A stretch of DNA of 64,000 nt from Chitinophaga horti (GCF_022867795.2 NZ_CP107006.1:1984001-2048000), one strand, 5' to 3'; shown: positions 32,341 to 41,358, counted from the first letter of the stretch. Program-made: numbers and translations. Notes: generated by a model from the sequence alone, not told the origin.

Positions 32341-33071
32341 CAGAGCTTCAGTTTTTTGAACATGAACTCAGGAACACTCCTGATGATCAGCATGATATAA
32401 CGCCAGAACCATTTCGTATAGATGGTGTTCTTTTTCTTTTGTACGGCCTTGTAAATGTCGTTGGCCACCTGTGCAGGTTGCGCCGTGAGGATGCCTGGCA
32501 GTTGCAGGTTCTCGGTCATGCGGGTAGCTACGAACCCGGGTTGTACGCTCATCACGTGTACGCCTGTATGAAATAAACGGTTACGTAGACCGGAGAGGTA
32601 CGCGGTAAAACCCGCTTTGGCGCTACCGTACAGGTAGTTGCTCTGCCTGCCGCGTTCACCGGCTACGGAGCTGATGCCGACGATGAGGCCCTGTTTTTTG
32701 GCAGCATAATCTTCCGCTACCACATTTAAAATAGATACTGCACCGGTGTAGTTGGTATGTAAAATACGGGCGGCCTCGTTCCAGTCAGCCTGGCCTTTCT
32801 CCTGGTCGCCCAGGTAGCCGAATACACAAATAGTAATGTCGGGCTTTACGGCCAGGTTGTTATAAAACGCGCCATGAGACGCAAAGTCGAGCGCATCGAA
32901 CGTGAGGGCTTCGGTCTTAACGCCATAACGGATCGCCAGGTCGTTCTGAAGGGCGGTCATTACGCTGGCGTTACGGCCGGCAAGTTGAATATCGTATTTT
33001 TCGGTAGCAAATTTCCGCGCGATCGCGACGGCCATGTCGGAACCTGCTCCCAATATCAGCACTGTAGGCAT
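32340..33071 (-). CDS. SDR-family oxidoreductase, DprE2-like
   Basis: 243 residues. The NAD(P) motif LGAGSDMAVAIARKF is at 7-21. The catalytic SDR residues are Ser134/135 (ISSVAGERG), Tyr148 and Lys152 (YLYGSAK). The close fit of GAGSDMA and the following pattern points to decaprenylphosphoryl-2-keto-ribose reductase (DprE2, Rv3791) more than to a generic SDR. It would form the arabinose or ribose epimer on a polyprenyl phosphate, but the partner oxidase DprE1 is not in the window. It is coupled to the HAD gene by a TGATG overlap. Confidence 0.8.
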   Translation of the reverse strand: MPTVLILGAGSDMAVAIARKFATEKYDIQLAGRNASVMTALQNDLAIRYGVKTEALTFDALDFASHGAFYNNLAVKPDITICVFGYLGDQEKGQADWNEAARILHTNYTGAVSILNVVAEDYAAKKQGLIVGISSVAGERGRQSNYLYGSAKAGFTAYLSGLRNRLFHTGVHVMSVQPGFVATRMTENLQLPGILTAQPAQVANDIYKAVQKKKNTIYTKWFWRYIMLIIRSVPEFMFKKLKL

Positions 33072-33083
33072 AAGTATAACTCG

Positions 33084-33971
33084 TTATTTAAAGAAACTTT
33101 GATCCGTTGGTAAATAAATGATGACGTAAAAACTCAGGATCCAAAGGAGAATGGTTAATTGAACAAACCGGTCCTTGTACAGGATTTTGGTGGGTGAGCC
33201 GGTATTGTTCTCTACATAAGTGATCTGCAGATAGCGCATTAAGCCCGCAATCACGAAAATACAGGTATAATATAAACGGTAGGTGCCGAAGCGCGCAATA
33301 GTTTCGGGCGCCATACAATACATCAGATAAGCCACGATGATAATCGCCGATACCAGTCCGAGCGATACGTTGAGGAAGTCCATATTATATCCCTTGGATG
33401 CCTTACGCATATCCACCCCGGATTCCTGTTTCAACAGCACATCATCACGGCGTTTGGCAATGGCCAGGAACAGCGCGAGCAGGAACACCATGATCATCAG
33501 CCATTCCGACACGGGGATAACAGACGCCACACCGCCGGCTTTCACCCGCAGCACGAAGCCGATCGATACAATAATAATATCCAGGATAGAAATATTCTTT
33601 AACCCGAACGAATATCCGAGGTTTAATACGAAGTAGATGCCGAGAATGAACAGGAACTTTTCCCGTACAAGATAGCCCATCAACATACCCAATGCCACAC
33701 AAACGAAGAAGATGGCCAGCCCGGCAGGTTTACTTACCGCACCGCTCGCCAGCGGACGTTTGCTCTTTTTAGGATGCTTACGGTCGTTCTCGATGTCGCG
33801 GTAGTCATTAATAATGTAGATGCTGCTCGCTATCAGGCTGAAGGCGATGAAGCCTTTTACCAGTTCAATGATCTTTTCAACATTGGTAAGCTCGCCGGCG
33901 AAGAAGAGCGGAATAAACAGGAAAAGATTCTTGGCCCAATGCGAAGGGCGTAATAGTTTAAGATATTGCAC
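33084..33971 (-). CDS. UbiA-superfamily polyprenyl-phosphate phosphoribosyltransferase-like membrane enzyme
   Basis: 295 residues with seven to nine hydrophobic helices. The first Asp-rich motif is NDYRDIENDRKHP (about 57-70), as in Rv3806c (decaprenyl-phosphate 5-phosphoribosyltransferase) and its relatives, which carry ND-x2-D-x3-D and bind PRPP or prenyl diphosphate. It would transfer phosphoribose to polyprenyl phosphate at the inner membrane. It stands 12 bases upstream of the DprE2-like SDR on the same strand, and a HAD phosphatase follows, giving the order of a polyprenyl-phosphate pentose pathway. Confidence 0.8.
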   Translation of the reverse strand: MQYLKLLRPSHWAKNLFLFIPLFFAGELTNVEKIIELVKGFIAFSLIASSIYIINDYRDIENDRKHPKKSKRPLASGAVSKPAGLAIFFVCVALGMLMGYLVREKFLFILGIYFVLNLGYSFGLKNISILDIIIVSIGFVLRVKAGGVASVIPVSEWLMIMVFLLALFLAIAKRRDDVLLKQESGVDMRKASKGYNMDFLNVSLGLVSAIIIVAYLMYCMAPETIARFGTYRLYYTCIFVIAGLMRYLQITYVENNTGSPTKILYKDRFVQLTILLWILSFYVIIYLPTDQSFFK

Positions 33972-33996
33972 GGGGATTAAACATTATTGTTGGCCG

Positions 33997-34004
33997 CAAA
34001 GATA
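33997..34004 (-). promoter_or_regulatory. TAnnTTTG -7 box of the UbiA/SDR/HAD operon
   Basis: TATCTTTG on the minus strand, 25 bases before the start at 33971, in the divergent promoter region with the GT-C-like gene. Confidence 0.4.
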
Positions 34005-34166
34005 GAAGCTTTTTTTGGCACCTCCCAGTCTGCGCATCTCCATTCATCCATTAAAACCGGCCATTCACTCATTTAAACGACTGGTTCACAATAATTTAAT
34101 ATGAATAAATATATTGATATTAATAAATGGCTACCAATTTTGCTTCTATATAAGATAATAATCTTC

Positions 34167-34174
34167 TATTTTTG
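34167..34174 (+). promoter_or_regulatory. TAnnTTTG -7 box of the GT-C-like gene
   Basis: TATTTTTG, 27 bases before ATG 34202. It overlaps a possible upstream TTG start at 34172, which argues against that start. Confidence 0.4.
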
Positions 34175-34201
34175 AGCCTTCAATTTATAACCGCCCCAAT
34201 T

Positions 34202-35839
34202 ATGTCAGGCAATTTATTAAACCGCAGGCGCGCCACGATCATTGAATGTTTAATCATTATAGGACTGGCCCTCATACCTTTATTTGTAACATTCCCGTAC
34301 CGGGTAAACATCTTCCTGTCGTGGGAGGGCGCTTATCGTATGTCGGAAGGGCAGCTGCCTTACCGCGACTTCGGCACACCACTGGGTTTTGGCTTCTGGC
34401 TGATGCCGGCGCTGTTCTTTAAGCTGTTCGGCGCGCAGATGATCTCCCTGGTGAAGGCGCAGATCGCATTGAACATCATGAGCGGGTTTGCGTTCCGTTC
34501 CATCCAGAAGAGCCTGAACGTGAGTTTAGGCGTACGCGTACTCGCCGTACTGGTGTTTGCGTTATCTTATTCCTTTTTCAACTTCTGGCCCTGGTACAAC
34601 CACACCGTAATCGTGTACGAACTGGTGGGACTGGCCTTTTTGCTGGCGGCTATCACGAACGAACAGCCTTCTAAATGGCGCATTCCGCAGCTGCTGGCCG
34701 CGGCGTTCTTCCTGTTCCTGTCGTTCTTTACCAAGCAGGATGGGGGCGGACTGGCCTTGTTACTGGCGCTGGCGCTGATGGGCTACCATGTCATTCAATC
34801 AAAAAAATGGAAAGACGCGCTGTATTTCCTGGGTTTCTATATCGTAATCGCTGTCGTGACCTTCAAAAGTTTTGCCGGTTACGGTATCGGCTACTGGTTT
34901 AACCACGGTCAGCCGCCGCACAATTCCCGTTTATCCATTGGCGATATACTGGCCGAGGTGCTGGGCGCTTCGCAGTGGATCAAGTTCTACCTGTTACTGA
35001 TCGTGTTGTTACTGGCACCTGCGGTGAAGGATATAAAGGCCGCATGGAATAACAGGCAGCTGATGTTCTTTTTGCTCGTGACGTTGGGCATCCTGGCCGA
35101 GGCAGCCATCTTCCAGGTGACCAGTTACACGCCGCCGGATAATAATATATTCTTCCACGCTTTTGCCTTTGCGTTCATCCTGAGCCAGGCGGCCGGTGTA
35201 TTGAGGTTCAACCTGGAAGAGTGGAAACCATTCGTAGTAGCGGGTGCGCTCGTACTGCTCTGGTGGTCCGGATCCTACTGGAAGTACCTCGACCGCGTAT
35301 TCTCCCGGTTCATGACGCCGGCCGAATCGGGCATCGTGCAGTCAGCCACGGGCGAGAACGTCATTTCCCGTAACAACTTCATGCTCAGCTACGATACCAC
35401 GGACGTGCCTACGTCGGAGTGGATCTACACGCCATATAAAGAGTTTGCGAAAATATACATGCCGCCATCCACCGTACACGGTATGGCCCGCTTCCTGGAG
35501 ATGCCGGAAATCAAAACCGCCAACGGTAACGCGAAAGTGCTCAACATGACGGAGCTAACACCGCTGGCGAGCATTACCCCCTTCAAACTGGAAACAGGCA
35601 CCAACTACCCGCTCTGGTACCACCTGGGCGTGGGTATGTTCAATAAACAGCTGGATGAGTTTACCGGCAAGGTGCGCAATAAGTATTATGACGTGGTGCT
35701 GTATGAGTACGCACCTTATAATAATAACTTTTACCCATTCGCCCTGCGGGATGAACTGAAGAAGCATTACCGCCAGGTAGACAGCTTCCTCGCACCGCGC
35801 AGGCCCACAAATGCGATGATCGAGGTGTACGCGCGGTAA
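34202..35839 (+). CDS. Multi-pass membrane protein resembling GT-C glycosyltransferases
   Basis: 545 residues with roughly nine to eleven hydrophobic helices and a soluble C-terminal domain (about 380-545). The first large extracytoplasmic loop (about 35-60) contains WEGAYRMSEGQLPYRD, with an acidic residue early in the loop as in GT-C enzymes (dolichol-phosphate or decaprenyl-phosphate sugar donors). It is divergent from the UbiA/SDR/HAD genes. Placement beside a polyprenyl-phosphate pentose pathway suggests that it uses that lipid-linked sugar; this is inference. The acceptor is unknown. Confidence 0.65.
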   Translation: MSGNLLNRRRATIIECLIIIGLALIPLFVTFPYRVNIFLSWEGAYRMSEGQLPYRDFGTPLGFGFWLMPALFFKLFGAQMISLVKAQIALNIMSGFAFRSIQKSLNVSLGVRVLAVLVFALSYSFFNFWPWYNHTVIVYELVGLAFLLAAITNEQPSKWRIPQLLAAAFFLFLSFFTKQDGGGLALLLALALMGYHVIQSKKWKDALYFLGFYIVIAVVTFKSFAGYGIGYWFNHGQPPHNSRLSIGDILAEVLGASQWIKFYLLLIVLLLAPAVKDIKAAWNNRQLMFFLLVTLGILAEAAIFQVTSYTPPDNNIFFHAFAFAFILSQAAGVLRFNLEEWKPFVVAGALVLLWWSGSYWKYLDRVFSRFMTPAESGIVQSATGENVISRNNFMLSYDTTDVPTSEWIYTPYKEFAKIYMPPSTVHGMARFLEMPEIKTANGNAKVLNMTELTPLASITPFKLETGTNYPLWYHLGVGMFNKQLDEFTGKVRNKYYDVVLYEYAPYNNNFYPFALRDELKKHYRQVDSFLAPRRPTNAMIEVYAR

Positions 35840-35852
35840 AAGCGCGAAGACA

Positions 35853-35948
35853 GGAGCGGAGGATTGCTTCCCTCGGTTATAAGGACGACGAGGGGAGACA
35901 GTCACTCCCACATTCGTCATTGCGACGAAGGAAGCAAACATCCGCTCC
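35853..35948 (+). repeat. Dispersed palindromic element, copy B
   Basis: 96-bp element bounded by GGAGCGGAGGATTGCTTCC and its imperfect inverse (17 of 19 matches). Internally it has TTATAA, GGGGAGACA and CGTCATTGCGA, all shared in order with copy A. Confidence 0.75.
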
Positions 35949-35993
35949 AGTCTCCACCGTTATGGAAAATCCCACCCCGCACATCTAACGGTT

Positions 35994-36935
35994 ATGAGAT
36001 ACACGTTACTGATCCTGCTGTTCGCGATCAACACTACCTACGCCCAGCAACAGAAAATCGACTGGGTGAACGCACATGCACATCCACTAAGCACCGAATA
36101 CGAAACGCCGGGTATAAAGGACTTGTCTTTCCTGGCCGACGAACTGGCGGGTAAGCAGGTAGTTGCGTTGGGTGAGGCTTCACATGGCACCCGGGAGTTT
36201 TACCTGCAGAAAGCACGGATCATCGCTTACCTCGTGATCCGGCAACAGTTTCGTGTGCTGACCTTCGAATTCCAGGATAGCCTGTTGCAACCCGTTAACC
36301 GGTTTGTACGAACGGGCGAAGGCAACCTGAAAGCCGCGATGAAATCGTTTGCCCTTTACAACACAGAGGAGATTTACCGACTGCTGATGTGGATACGCCA
36401 GTACAATACATCGCGCACACCCGCCGACCAGGTGACCATCCACGGAGTGGATCACGCAGATTACTGGCCCGACCCGTTTACCCGCGACAGACACATGGCT
36501 GCCAACTTGGTACGCCACTATGAAGCGCAGCCCCGCAAAACGATGCTCTGGGCACATAACGTACACATCATCAAGGATACCACCGCGAAATATCAAAGCA
36601 TGGGAGCGTACCTCATGCGGCACTTCGGAGACCGCTTCTACGCACTTTGCATGGATACCTACAGCGGTTCTGTAAACGTGATCAACGGCGGCGGTTTCGA
36701 AGTACACCCGTTCTCCGGCATGCCGGATGGCTTCTCCTCCCTGCTGGCAAAGGCGAAACACGAGGCGTTCTACCTGTCGTTCCGGGGCAATCAACCGTTC
36801 GCTAATGATACCGTGTCGCTTACAACGATACATTCGAACTGGCAGGGTACCAAACCTTTGCCCGTAAAACCGGGTACCGACATGGATGCGCTCGTTTTTA
36901 TCCGGAATAGTACGGCCTCCGTTAAAGTAGAATAA
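35994..36935 (+). CDS. Secreted erythromycin-esterase-like protein
   Basis: 313 residues with a signal peptide (1-18, ending TYAQ). The EreA/EreB-type fold is visible: GEASHGTREFY (about 61-71), a central helix with FEFQDSL, HGVDHADYWPD near 152, and AHNVHIIKD near 187. These supply the His/Glu residues used by the family to hydrolyse macrolide lactones or related esters. Because the protein is exported and chromosomal, drug resistance is only one possibility; another esterase role is as likely. The AraC-type gene follows 85 bases downstream. Confidence 0.85.
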   Translation: MRYTLLILLFAINTTYAQQQKIDWVNAHAHPLSTEYETPGIKDLSFLADELAGKQVVALGEASHGTREFYLQKARIIAYLVIRQQFRVLTFEFQDSLLQPVNRFVRTGEGNLKAAMKSFALYNTEEIYRLLMWIRQYNTSRTPADQVTIHGVDHADYWPDPFTRDRHMAANLVRHYEAQPRKTMLWAHNVHIIKDTTAKYQSMGAYLMRHFGDRFYALCMDTYSGSVNVINGGGFEVHPFSGMPDGFSSLLAKAKHEAFYLSFRGNQPFANDTVSLTTIHSNWQGTKPLPVKPGTDMDALVFIRNSTASVKVE

Positions 36936-37020
36936 ATGCCGGTTGCTGATAGCGGAGCGTTTATGTAGTGAATTTCCCTTATTTTTACCGGAACACCTTA
37001 CTCGTAAAGCTCACTGGTGC

Positions 37021-37854
37021 ATGAAGACAATGATCAACATCCCCGTCCACCAGCTTAATGACATTCAGTTCCTGGCCTCGGAACACAGCGTTACATTCGG
37101 CGAACATGAGCCGAATCACCGTATAGACTTCTACGCGCTCGTATGGTTCAAAGAGGATGCGGGTTCCCACTTCATCGATTTCGAAACTTATCCGATCCAG
37201 AAGGATACCGTGTACCTCATCGGTAAACACCAGGTGCACAGCATTCCCTCCAAAGACCGTCCCGATGCGCGGGTCATCGTATTTACCGAAGATTTTTACC
37301 ATTTAATAGAGGAGCCTTACCTGCGTTTGCTGTTCCTGCCTTTTAATAATGTAGGCATCGTGATACCAGACGAAATGGTAGAACCGATGGCGGCGCTGTT
37401 TCGCCTCATCGTGCTGGAATACGAAGGCGGCGGCGAGCCGGCGTTATTATTAAAGTATATGACGGCTTTGCTGATGCACCTGTATCGCTTCAGTAAACAA
37501 TCGCCGGGCGGCGTGGCCATGTACGACGAGCGTGTCGAGAAGTTGTTCCGCCTGCTGGATGAGAATTATAAGGAGGAACGTTCGGTTTCCTTTTATGCAG
37601 ATAAAATAGGCATCACCCCTAAAAGACTGAACGAGATCGTGCGGGAGAAGTTCGGCTTTACCGTCAGCCAGATCATTTATCACCTGCTGCTCATAGAGGC
37701 TAAACGCGAAATCGGCCATGGGCGAAAGTCTATCAAAGAAATCGCCTACGAGTTAGGCTTTAGCGAACAATCCTATTTCTCCCGGTTCTTCAAGAAACAG
37801 ACCGGCACCACCCCCGAAAACTTCCGTCAGCAGGCGTTGATGCCTGTAAGCTAG
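37021..37854 (+). CDS. AraC-family transcriptional regulator
   Basis: 277 residues: an N-terminal cupin-type effector domain (about 20-110, with HQVHSIPSKDRPD) and a C-terminal pair of helix-turn-helix motifs (about 180-275: FYADKIGITPKRLNEIVREK and KEIAYELGFSEQSYFSRFFK). It is preceded by the erythromycin-esterase-like gene and followed by an SDR gene, and may control one of them. ATG 37021 is chosen because the first 26 codons of the longer ORF (from 36943) do not look like protein of this family. Confidence 0.88.
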   Translation: MKTMINIPVHQLNDIQFLASEHSVTFGEHEPNHRIDFYALVWFKEDAGSHFIDFETYPIQKDTVYLIGKHQVHSIPSKDRPDARVIVFTEDFYHLIEEPYLRLLFLPFNNVGIVIPDEMVEPMAALFRLIVLEYEGGGEPALLLKYMTALLMHLYRFSKQSPGGVAMYDERVEKLFRLLDENYKEERSVSFYADKIGITPKRLNEIVREKFGFTVSQIIYHLLLIEAKREIGHGRKSIKEIAYELGFSEQSYFSRFFKKQTGTTPENFRQQALMPVS

Positions 37855-37866
37855 CTGCTTAGCTCC

Positions 37867-37896
37867 GCCGTTTAGCAACAACTTCGCTTAAACGGC
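37867..37896 (+). terminator. Hairpin after the AraC gene
   Basis: GCCGTTTA and TAAACGGC are inverted with a 14-base loop. No T tract, so it is a weak terminator candidate. Confidence 0.35.
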
Positions 37897-38025
37897 TATC
37901 TATCAAAGAATTGTTAATGTTCGGATTGTGCTAGTTATTGGGCACATAGTACCTTTTTTCCCGTTTAAAAACCGGGAACTTTGTGATGTAATTGATAATC
38001 GAAGAACGACGAAAAACAGAAGAAC

Positions 38026-38784
38026 ATGAGCAGATTAGCAAACAAAACAGCCATCATTACCGGCGGTGCCGGTTCGATTGGCGCGGTAACCGCCCGCAAG
38101 TTCCTGGACTACGGTGCGAAAGTAGTACTGGTAGATTTGAGTGAAGAGGCGTTAAAGCAAACCGTAAAAGAGCTTAACAGCAAGGAAGTTGATTATATAG
38201 TGGCGGACGTAACCAAAAGCGCGGACGTGGAGCGATATGTGAAAGAGGCCGTGAAGCGCTTAGGTAAGATCGATATCTTCTTTAACAATGCAGGTATCGA
38301 AGGTGTGGTAAAACCCATTACGGACTACCCTGAAGAGGTTTTTGACAAGGTGATAGCAGTGAACGTGAAAGGCGTCTGGCTCGGATGTAAGTATGTGCTC
38401 CCCGAAATGAGTGACGGTGGCAGCATTATTATTACTTCATCCGTAGCCGGCGTAATGGGTTCGCCCGGCACCAGTGCTTACAACACCAGCAAACACGCCA
38501 CAATAGGAATTATGCGCAGCGTAGCATTAGAAGCGGCGCCGAGGAAGATCCGGGTTAACACCGTGAATCCCAGCCCGGTAGATAATCGCATGATGCGCTC
38601 CCTGGAAGATGGATTTAGCAATGGACATGGAGAAGAAGCGAAAAAAGAGCTGGAAAAATCAATACCATTCGGCCGGTACGCACAACCTTCGGAAATAGCC
38701 GATACCGTTGTGTTCCTGGCATCTGATGATAGCAAATTTGTTTCGGGCACCCTTCATTTGGTGGACGGAGCCTCACAAGCTTAG
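38026..38784 (+). CDS. SDR-family oxidoreductase
   Basis: 252 residues, classical short-chain dehydrogenase. Coenzyme motif TGGAGSIG (12-19), NNAG near 90, catalytic Ser in ITSSVAG (near 140) and Tyr-Lys in YNTSK (Y152, K156 or nearby). Asp after the second strand (VLVDLS) suggests NAD(H) use. It is similar to 3-oxoacyl-ACP reductase and levodione reductase, but the substrate cannot be named. It follows the AraC regulator by 171 bases and may be its target. Confidence 0.85.
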   Translation: MSRLANKTAIITGGAGSIGAVTARKFLDYGAKVVLVDLSEEALKQTVKELNSKEVDYIVADVTKSADVERYVKEAVKRLGKIDIFFNNAGIEGVVKPITDYPEEVFDKVIAVNVKGVWLGCKYVLPEMSDGGSIIITSSVAGVMGSPGTSAYNTSKHATIGIMRSVALEAAPRKIRVNTVNPSPVDNRMMRSLEDGFSNGHGEEAKKELEKSIPFGRYAQPSEIADTVVFLASDDSKFVSGTLHLVDGASQA

Positions 38785-38829
38785 AACCATTCCTGAGAAA
38801 GATAGAAAGATAGATTAAGGTGTGAAAAT

Positions 38830-38867
38830 AGCCGGCCGGAATTTTTTCCATGCCGGCTTCTTTTTTA
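38830..38867 (+). terminator. Rho-independent terminator after the SDR gene
   Basis: AGCCGGC and GCCGGCT flank a 15-base loop, followed by TTCTTTTTT. It reaches the stop of the convergent gene. Confidence 0.7.
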
Positions 38868-39467
38868 TCGTTGGGCCGATGTGCTGTCGGTTGCCGTCTT
38901 TTTATCCTGCCACGACTTTACCGGCTGCCCGGGTATAGGTTGATAGCAGAACGAGTTGTATGCCTCCACGGAGGCCACCATATTCTTAAGCGCCCGCTTT
39001 TGATGAATAGCCCCGATAATGACCCCGGTGCCAATCACCACTGACCCTGCACCGATCTGGGTAAGCATTTTCCCCGTATGACGATGATGAATGTAAGGCG
39101 ACGAAACAGCGATCAGCCCGCCGGCAATTCCCAGTCCAATCGACGCAATCTTAGCATGTTTCCGGTTTTTATTCATTTTATTAATGAAGTCCCGGGACTG
39201 CGGGCAGCGGTTGTAATACCGTGAAAGTACCAATCCCTGTTTATCGATCTTCAAAGGCTTAGCGCCGTTGATGCTGATCCACGGACGGGCGTGGGCAGAT
39301 ATGGACCCGACTTTTGCATCGTCGCGGTAGATCAGTTCCAGGTGAGTGGTGTTGGGTGTTTTTTTGGTAACCGGCTTTTGCGGTCTGGTAGAATCGGATT
39401 GTGCAAACAAGAGGGCCGGGCAAATAAGCAGGCAGCCCACTAACGGAGCAAATAGTTTGGGTGACAT
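38865..39467 (-). CDS. Secreted or surface protein of unknown function with two glycine-rich hydrophobic segments
   Basis: 200 residues with a signal peptide (about 1-23, ending FAQS) and a linker with Lys and Pro. Residues about 105-150 hold two hydrophobic helices (SIGLGIAGGLIAVSSPY and GAGSVVIGTGVIIGAI) like small membrane hairpins. No family recognised. It is a single gene. Confidence 0.6.
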   Translation of the reverse strand: MSPKLFAPLVGCLLICPALLFAQSDSTRPQKPVTKKTPNTTHLELIYRDDAKVGSISAHARPWISINGAKPLKIDKQGLVLSRYYNRCPQSRDFINKMNKNRKHAKIASIGLGIAGGLIAVSSPYIHHRHTGKMLTQIGAGSVVIGTGVIIGAIHQKRALKNMVASVEAYNSFCYQPIPGQPVKSWQDKKTATDSTSAQR

Positions 39468-39763
39468 ATTTCAGAAGTAAGGGATCAGAAAATTACTTGA
39501 CGGGGGCGAAGATAGCTAACTGGTCGGGTTCTTTCTATTTTTTTGCTCAATTAAGGTTGATATTGTGTACGGCAGATATCGTTTGCGCACAGGTGCGGCA
39601 GCATTGCCGGATGCCAGGTTGACTTCTGTTAACCATTAATAGGCAAGGAGTTAACTTACAGGACTTGACAGGCTACTTGAAACCGGCTAAACACTTGGAC
39701 GTACGGCCGAAAAGGCGTACATTTAACTAACCATCTAAAAGACTTTTACAGGTTAATTATATC
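39468..39763. other. Intergenic region between divergent genes
   Basis: 296 bases with no credible ORF. GTACGGCCGAAAAGGCGTAC (39700-39719) is an inverted repeat that could bind a regulator of the CGNR gene. Confidence 0.4.
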
Positions 39764-40378
39764 ATGGAAAAGCACCTTTCTAAACTGCGGCTCGACGGTG
39801 GCGCGCTTTGTCTCGATTTCACCAATACGATCCATGATCGTACGAAGGAAGGTTCGTTCGACTACCTGGGGAGTTACCAGGACGTGCTGAAGTGGTGCCG
39901 GCACGCTGGCGTACTGACGGCGCCCGTCATGAAAACCCTGGAGCGGCTGGCTAAAGCTTATCCGCCCAAAGCGGATGCAGTCTTTAGGAAGACGATCTTG
40001 TTGCGTGCGCTGTTGTTTCAACTTTTTTCAGACCAGGCAACCGGTAAAACGCCTGATCCTATGCTGGTTGAACAGTTAAATCCGTACCTTGCAGCCGCTT
40101 TTGAGCAATTGAGTCTTCAACATTTATCTAAAAAGACCCCTGCAACGCTTTCATTTATAACCCCGGAGCTGGATTTACCCTGGTGGCTCGTAGTGAAGTC
40201 GGCGGTGGATGTGCTGGTAAGTGAACAGCTGTTACGGGTACGACGTTGCCCGGCCTGTTACTGGCTATTTATCGACAAGAGCAAAAATCGGTCGCGCCGG
40301 TGGTGCAATATGGCTACCTGCGGCGACCTGCATAAAGTGAAACAATTCTACGAACGGAAAAAGCAAACAGACAAATGA
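39764..40378 (+). CDS. CGNR zinc-finger (ABATE) family regulator
   Basis: 204 residues. An N-terminal ABATE-type domain (LDGGALCLDFTNTIHDR, near 10-26) and a C-terminal zinc-binding region (RRCPACYWLF ... WCNMATCGDLHK, near 162-190). The signature CGNR is CGDL here. Family members are thought to bind nucleic acid and regulate stress responses. The EamA gene starts inside its stop (ATGA overlap), so it may regulate or accompany that exporter. Confidence 0.8.
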   Translation: MEKHLSKLRLDGGALCLDFTNTIHDRTKEGSFDYLGSYQDVLKWCRHAGVLTAPVMKTLERLAKAYPPKADAVFRKTILLRALLFQLFSDQATGKTPDPMLVEQLNPYLAAAFEQLSLQHLSKKTPATLSFITPELDLPWWLVVKSAVDVLVSEQLLRVRRCPACYWLFIDKSKNRSRRWCNMATCGDLHKVKQFYERKKQTDK

Positions 40379-41283
40379 ACGCACCCGATCAACAGCATGG
40401 ACAGCGGTCTACCGTGATGATCGCCTGCCTGGCAGCGGTTTATATTATTTGGGGATCTACCTACCTGGGAATGAAAGTGGCCACGGAAGTGCTGCCGCCA
40501 TTCCTGTTATCGGCTTTCCGATTCTTTACTGCGGGGCTCATCATGTTCATTATCGGTATGGCGAAGGAAAAGGAATGGCCATCCGGTAAACAGTGGGCGT
40601 CGGCGTCGCTGGTGGGCGTGTTGCTCATCGGCATCGGTAACGGTGGCGTAGCGCTGGCGGTGCATTATATGCCCTCCGGCCTGGTGGCGTTGCTGATTGC
40701 TGCAGCACCGGCGTACTTCGTGGCGCAGGACTGGTTGTTTTTTTCGCGCAAGCGACCGGCCGCTATGACCTTATGGGGCATCCTGATCGGGTTCATCGGT
40801 TTGTTCTTCATATTCAATCCTTTCCGTTCGGGTGCTACCTATGACTTTCCAGCCTGGCCACTGCTCGTGATCGTAGCCGGTTGTATCTGCTGGACGCTCG
40901 GTTCCCTGCTGGTGCCACGACTGCCCATGCCACGGCAGCTTACCTCCACGGCCATCCAGATGCTGGCGGGCTGCGTATTTACGATTGTACTGAGTGTTTT
41001 CCTCGAACGGGATAACTGGCATACCGTATCTCAGATGAACCTGCGTACCTGGACCGCCTTCCTGCACCTGGTATTCCTCGGGTCGTTGGTGGGATATACG
41101 TCTTATAGCTGGCTGGCCAAGAACGCGCCACCCCGCATTACTTCTACCTACGCCTACGTTAACCCGGTGGTAGCCTTATTCCTCGGTTGGGTGGTGTTAA
41201 ACGAAACCCTGAACGTGGACGGTATTATCGGCTCTATTATCGTGATATTGGGGGTGGTATTGATGACGTGGAAGAAGAAGTAG
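40375..41283 (+). CDS. EamA/DMT-family transporter
   Basis: 302 residues with ten hydrophobic helices in two EamA repeats (the first opens IIWGSTYLGMKVATEVLPP, the second WLAKNAPPRITSTYAYVNPV). These are inner-membrane exporters of amino acids or other metabolites. The substrate is unknown. It overlaps the CGNR gene by 4 bases, indicating one operon. Confidence 0.85.
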   Translation: MNAPDQQHGQRSTVMIACLAAVYIIWGSTYLGMKVATEVLPPFLLSAFRFFTAGLIMFIIGMAKEKEWPSGKQWASASLVGVLLIGIGNGGVALAVHYMPSGLVALLIAAAPAYFVAQDWLFFSRKRPAAMTLWGILIGFIGLFFIFNPFRSGATYDFPAWPLLVIVAGCICWTLGSLLVPRLPMPRQLTSTAIQMLAGCVFTIVLSVFLERDNWHTVSQMNLRTWTAFLHLVFLGSLVGYTSYSWLAKNAPPRITSTYAYVNPVVALFLGWVVLNETLNVDGIIGSIIVILGVVLMTWKKK

Positions 41284-41358
41284 CCGCAAACGCTTTTGGA
41301 TACCTGTAGCCCACTAACGGAGATTTTTTCATAATTAAATTTCATATCTCGTTATTTA

